Positions 18,053 through 21,353 of a stretch of 21,353 nt of DNA are shown here, piece after piece; position 1 is the first letter of the stretch, and the number at the start of each line of letters is the position of its first letter. Both the position numbers and the translations under genes were made by a program. A model generated the notes under the pieces. The model was given only the letters and a program-made list of their open reading frames with translations. It made no database searches and had not been told where the DNA came from. Origin of the DNA: Rhodocyclaceae bacterium (GTDB taxonomy: Bacteria; Pseudomonadota; Gammaproteobacteria; Burkholderiales; Rhodocyclaceae); NCBI GenBank assembly GCA_016721505.1, contig JADKHX010000007.1, positions 1 to 21,353 on the forward strand, read 5' to 3'.

Positions 18053-19314
18053 TCAGAATAATTTACGTTGTGTTTCTCGTTGTTGTTCGCGGTGCTGCTC
18101 ATCTTGTCGCTCGGATTCGGCACTGATATGTTTGGATCCGCAAGCAAATTTTGTGCCGCCAGTATCCGCTGCGACGATTGAAAACTCACCGGCCAAACCT
18201 AGCACACGCTCACGAATTCCGCGTAAGCCGAAAGATTTTGGTTTGCTCAAGTCGTCGTCGGAGATGCCCTTACCATTGTCGTGGATATCCAAAACGATGT
18301 TACCGCCGAATCGAGACAATCGCATGTTGACCTGTGTTGCTTGCGCGTGTTTGGCGATATTGGTCAAGGCTTCTTGGGCAATGCGAAATATGGCAATTGA
18401 GGCTTCGCTGTCAGGCTTCATTGCCTTGTCGTCGTCATCGCAATGCACTAGGCATTGCGTACCGGGGCTGCTGGCTGAAATCTTCCGCTTGGCATTCAAT
18501 CGCGGCGGGCAGACCAAATTCTTTGAGAATGCCTGGACGTAACTCGCGCGCTACGCGGCTGGTAGTACCCATCGCTTGATTGAGCAAGCCTTCAATAGAT
18601 TGGGCCTTCACCCGCAGCGCCCCTGCCTCAGCGGGGAGTTTGCTGGATAGCAGAGCGACCTCGATTTTTAGCCGAACCAATATTGAACCGAGCTCATCGT
18701 GAATATCGCGGGCGATACGTTCGCGCTCCTCTTCTTTGACTGCTTCTAGGTGGGTAGAAAGCTCGGCCAATTGTTCGCGAACGACGCAGTTCGCCTTCGG
18801 CTTCTTTGCTGTGCGTCACGTTTGTCGCAATGCCTTGACATTCGACGCTGCCGTCTTCAAAGCGATGCGGCGTCGAGCGGCTAATCCACTTTAACGCGAA
18901 CGTCCTGCCGCGTGACCTTCCCAGTTGAAAAGCGTTCCGCTAATCACTTACGCTCTTTGAGCGCAGATGTCCAAACTTTTTCGCTGCTTGGCATCAAATG
19001 CCGAGAAAAATATTCCGCCGACTCGAGCATCCGTGTTGCTTGCGACCAAATAGTTTTTTGGAAACCGTCGCTAACGTACAGAAACGAAAGTTGTAGGTTG
19101 GTGGTTTCGTCGTCACCGCTAAGTTGGTGCTGGCGCTTTTTACAGTGCTGCGCCGTAGTTGAAACAACATACCCCGGCAAGTTAGACGCCAAGCCACGAA
19201 AACGCCGCTTCGCTGTCGCAACATTGAAAAGCCGCACGGTGATCGGCGCGATGTTGCGCCATCGGCCTCACGCCCAACAGCGGGCAGCAAGCGCTCAAAA
19301 TCGATCCGCATCAA
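18053..19314 (-). CDS. NarX-like PAS sensor histidine kinase (HisKA_3), frameshifted, 5' end uncertain
   Basis: A PAS domain (LASNLPGMLFQLRR, LSFLYVSDGFQKLFG) and its PAC ending (ALKWISRSTPHRFEDGSVEC, QGIATNVTHSKEAE) lead to the dimerisation segment KEEERERIARDIHDELGS, with the phospho-accepting His near 18710, and VARELRPGILKEFGLPAAI. The ATPase part shows SEASIAIFRIAQEALTNIAK (N-box), LDIHDNGKGI (G1) and FGLRGIRERVLGLAG (G2). The C-terminus ends QRKLF just before the regulator start. The C-terminal half is reasonably clean; the PAS half is broken repeatedly. Upstream of 19240 I cannot define the protein, so the start is a guess. No membrane segment is visible, so it may be cytoplasmic. Such kinases phosphorylate NarL-type partners such as the next gene. 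Confidence 0.82.
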
Positions 19315-19801
19315 TCACGGCATCGCGTGCGCCCTTTCATCGCGCCCAGCGCGAGCTTGCGCGCTCATCCGCGATTGGCAATCATCACACGGGCAAATCC
19401 AGCCCCAGCTCAACCATCAATCAGTTTGATTACCGTTTGCACCGCTATGCTAAGACCAAAACATACAGGTGGCATCCCAAGGTGGCTCGGCCAGCGCGGT
19501 GCGCAGTTGCAGGAGTCGAACTTATATGCCGTAAATCTACGCGCTGGCTGCTCAGTCGAGCGCCAACAAAAACGCCGGGTGACCGAAGCGGCAGCAACAA
19601 GCAGATGGCGAAGGGGAAGTAGTGCTGGCGACATAATGCGAGACGGTCAAAGGACAAACTAAAGTTTACAGCGGAATGCCGCGTGGGTTAAAACCACGCC
19701 TCCCGTTCAGTCAATTGTCAAAGCTGCAGTTTTCGTTGCGACAGGGCAAAATGAAGGCTTGAAATCCAGTAGGTAAATCTAACCACCAAGGAGAGGCAAA
19801 G
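19315..19801. other. Region between divergent kinase and ACBP genes
   Basis: About 490 bases. The left part may include the missing N-terminus of the kinase, since minus-strand frames are open but none gives a recognisable domain. The right part should hold the promoter of the ACBP gene. A 6-bp hairpin (GCGTGG/CCACGC, 19681-19699) lies in the presumed leader, with no T tract after it. I could not assign a promoter with confidence. Confidence 0.4.
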
Positions 19802-20055
19802 ATGGCACCAGTTAAACAAGCATTTGAAGCAGCACTGGTCGATGTGAAAAATTGACCACGCGTCCTCAACGAGGTTTTTGCAGCTCTATGCATTGTACAA
19901 ACAAGGCTGTCAGGGTGATGGAAGGTAAGCGCCAGGATTCACGGTACATGATAGGTCAGCAAAATTTGATGCAGGGCGGCTGTTAAAGGAACTTCATCCA
20001 ATGATGCGATGCAAAGTATGTTGATTTGGTGAAGAGTTTGTTGGCCAAGGAATAA
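19802..20055 (+). CDS. Acyl-CoA-binding protein, frameshifted
   Basis: The ATG follows a strong ribosome binding site (AAGGAG, 19788-19793). The start MAPVKQAFEAALVDVK is interrupted at a run of five A (19847-19851). One more A restores KKLTTRPSNE-like sequence, then LQLYALYKQG, a KR.GFT segment, AKFDA and finally YVDLVKSLLAKE before TAA at 20053-20055. This order (LYALYKQ, GKRPGF, KYVDLV) is diagnostic of ACBP, which holds long-chain acyl-CoA esters and delivers them to acyltransferases. Length about 85 residues, as in the family. The next gene, a wax ester/triacylglycerol synthase, uses acyl-CoA, so a substrate-delivery role fits. Four or more indels are needed. Confidence 0.8.
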
Positions 20056-20104
20056 CGCCATCCGTCGAAAATCTTTCGTCTCGTATTTCATTCAGGAAGC
20101 CTAT

Positions 20105-21353
20105 ATGGCCATTGCCACCTACCGATGCGATGTTTTTGTTGATGGAAACGCGCAATCAGCAAGTACATGTGGCCGGGCAGGAGGTGCCACCGCCACCGGC
20201 ACGTGGTGGTGAGGACTATCTCGAAAGATGGAAACGAAATGGCGCAGCTATCGCAAGGCTTTGGCAGCCATTTTAATCAACGACCGGTGTTGCGGATGGG
20301 TGTGTGGTGCTGGGAAGAAGACAAAGATTTTGAATTGGATTATCACCTGCGTCGGCTGGCGTTGCCCAGACCAGGCGCATCCGCGAGTTGCTCGCTATCG
20401 TAGCCGCGTTTGCATGGCAATTTGTTGGATAGTAATCGACCGCTTTGAAACCTACATCATCGAGAAGCCACCCGGTGGGCGATTGCGATCTGTTGCAAGA
20501 TTCATCACGCATTGATCGACGGTGTCACGGGCAATAAAACGTTGGCGCAATCTTTGGCCACCGGACGCAAAGATAATCGCTCCCTTGTGGGCCTTCCCAG
20601 AGTTTCCCAAACGCACTACCAAGCTCCCCTTGCAGCGGCATGGGATTGATAACCGGCGTCATCAACGCGGTGCGCGCCGGCAAAGTTTTTCTCCCCGGCA
20701 TTGGCAGTGGACTGTGGGACGTGGTGCGTAGCAGCCAAGCGCACGGCGACGAAGTTCTGCCACTGCAGGCATGCCAACGCTTTTTAATGAACATTTCTGC
20801 ATCACGCCGTTTTGCCGCGCAGTCATATTCTCTCAAGCGACTAAAGACTTTGGTGAAGCATCTGGCGCGACGGTAAAACGATATTACGTTGGCAATTTGC
20901 GCCGGCGCGTTAAGTAAATGTTACTGGCACCAGAGGCGCGCTGCCGAAAAACCATTGATCATGATGGTGCCCGTCTCGCTGCACGATGCCACCCCGCACG
21001 GCAATCAAGTGGGAATGCTGTTGTTTATTAAGGTACAAATCATCGCAGATCCGCTCAAGCGACTCGACAGCGTTGTGAATCAACCACCATCGCCAAAAAC
21101 CGGCTGATGAAGATGTACCGATTGGAAAAAATGGCACATAGCATGGTGATGATGGTTACGCCTGCCCACTAATGATCGGCGGCGGCGTAATCATCAATGT
21201 TCAATGTCGTGATCTCCAACGTGCCTGGCCAGGAGGACCCACCTTTTCATGAATAGCTTACGTTTGGACGAAGTCCCCGTCTCGATTCCAACTGCCACCA
21301 CACTTGGCGCTCAATATCACGATTGGCGCTACGGCGACACTTTGGGTTTTGGG
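20105..21353 (+). CDS. Wax ester synthase / diacylglycerol O-acyltransferase (WS/DGAT), frameshifted and cut by right edge
   Basis: The ATG lies 50 nt after the ACBP stop, with AGGAAG at 20094-20099 as ribosome binding site. One base is out of register right after it; the protein then reads PLPPTDAMFLLMETRNQQVH. Further family segments follow: FELDYHLRRLALPRPG, the catalytic HHxxxDG motif as HHALIDG (20503-20523), VPVSLHDATPHGNQVGMLL, KMYRLEKMAHSMVMM, VISNVPG (21209-21229) and ALNIT near the edge. The enzyme joins acyl-CoA to fatty alcohol or diacylglycerol, making wax ester or triacylglycerol stores at the inner membrane. At least eight indels interrupt the frame. The last few tens of residues lie outside the window. 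Together with ACBP it forms a storage-lipid unit. Confidence 0.88.

Noticed and set aside
19681..19699. GCGTGG/CCACGC hairpin as riboswitch or terminator before ACBP
   Set aside because: A single 6-bp stem without a T tract or any recognised riboswitch core.
1..21353. CRISPR array, rRNA or tRNA genes, integrase or insertion sequence
   Set aside because: No regularly spaced repeats, no tRNA cloverleaf or rRNA sequence, and no transposase or integrase motif were seen on reading.
1239..21353. Reading the whole window as a block of pseudogenes
   Set aside because: Catalytic residues and motif order are largely preserved across breaks and several breaks fall at homopolymers, which fits sequence error better than decay.

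Overview
The window looks like chromosomal DNA of a Gram-negative proteobacterium, most likely a betaproteobacterium. The support is a fused pyridine-nucleotide oxidoreductase/SelD protein, two surface-adhesin-E-like secreted proteins, a YdcH/DUF465 protein, NarX/NarL-type signalling and a wax-ester-synthase/acyl-CoA-binding-protein pair. The taxonomic call is an inference from gene content only. Most genes can be recognised across their full length but are cut by single-base indels. Several fall in or beside homopolymers, and the protein resumes in another frame with conserved motifs. I therefore treat most breaks as probable sequence errors and give the reconstructed gene spans. The middle (about 8.6-17.2 kb) is the cleanest part; 0-7.8 kb and 17.4-21.3 kb are heavily broken.

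Layout. 1-1238: AT-richer stretch with no assignable gene. 1239-3500 (-): oxidoreductase/selenide-water dikinase fusion. 3745-4191 (+) and 4073-6573 (-): a response regulator converging on a 7TM-DISM/PAS sensor histidine kinase. 6574-6952: intergenic region with a hairpin-rich repeat. 6953-7324 and 7371-7737 (+): tandem small secreted proteins of the adhesin-E type. 7777-8587 (-) and 8696-8985 (+): an XRE/MmyB-type regulator divergent from a small membrane protein, with a perfect palindrome between them. 9070-11536 (+): membrane-anchored octaheme cytochrome c with HEAT-like and TPR repeats.

11572-17257 (-): a tightly packed run, in transcription order CBS-domain protein, DUF465 protein, alpha/beta hydrolase, YhhN-family lysoplasmalogenase, amidohydrolase and Baeyer-Villiger-type flavin monooxygenase, with gaps of 5-14 nt. 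17415-19314 (-): NarX-like PAS histidine kinase and LuxR-type response regulator with almost touching ends. 19802-21353 (+): acyl-CoA-binding protein followed by a wax ester synthase/diacylglycerol acyltransferase that runs off the right edge.

Taken together, the right half suggests lipid handling: storage-lipid synthesis (ACBP plus WS/DGAT) next to an operon of lipid- or ester-active enzymes, with a two-component system between them. The most unusual observation is a structured repeat of about 70 nt. One copy lies in the 6.8 kb intergenic region and a second lies in frame inside the alpha/beta hydrolase gene, with partly compensatory differences in the shared hairpin.
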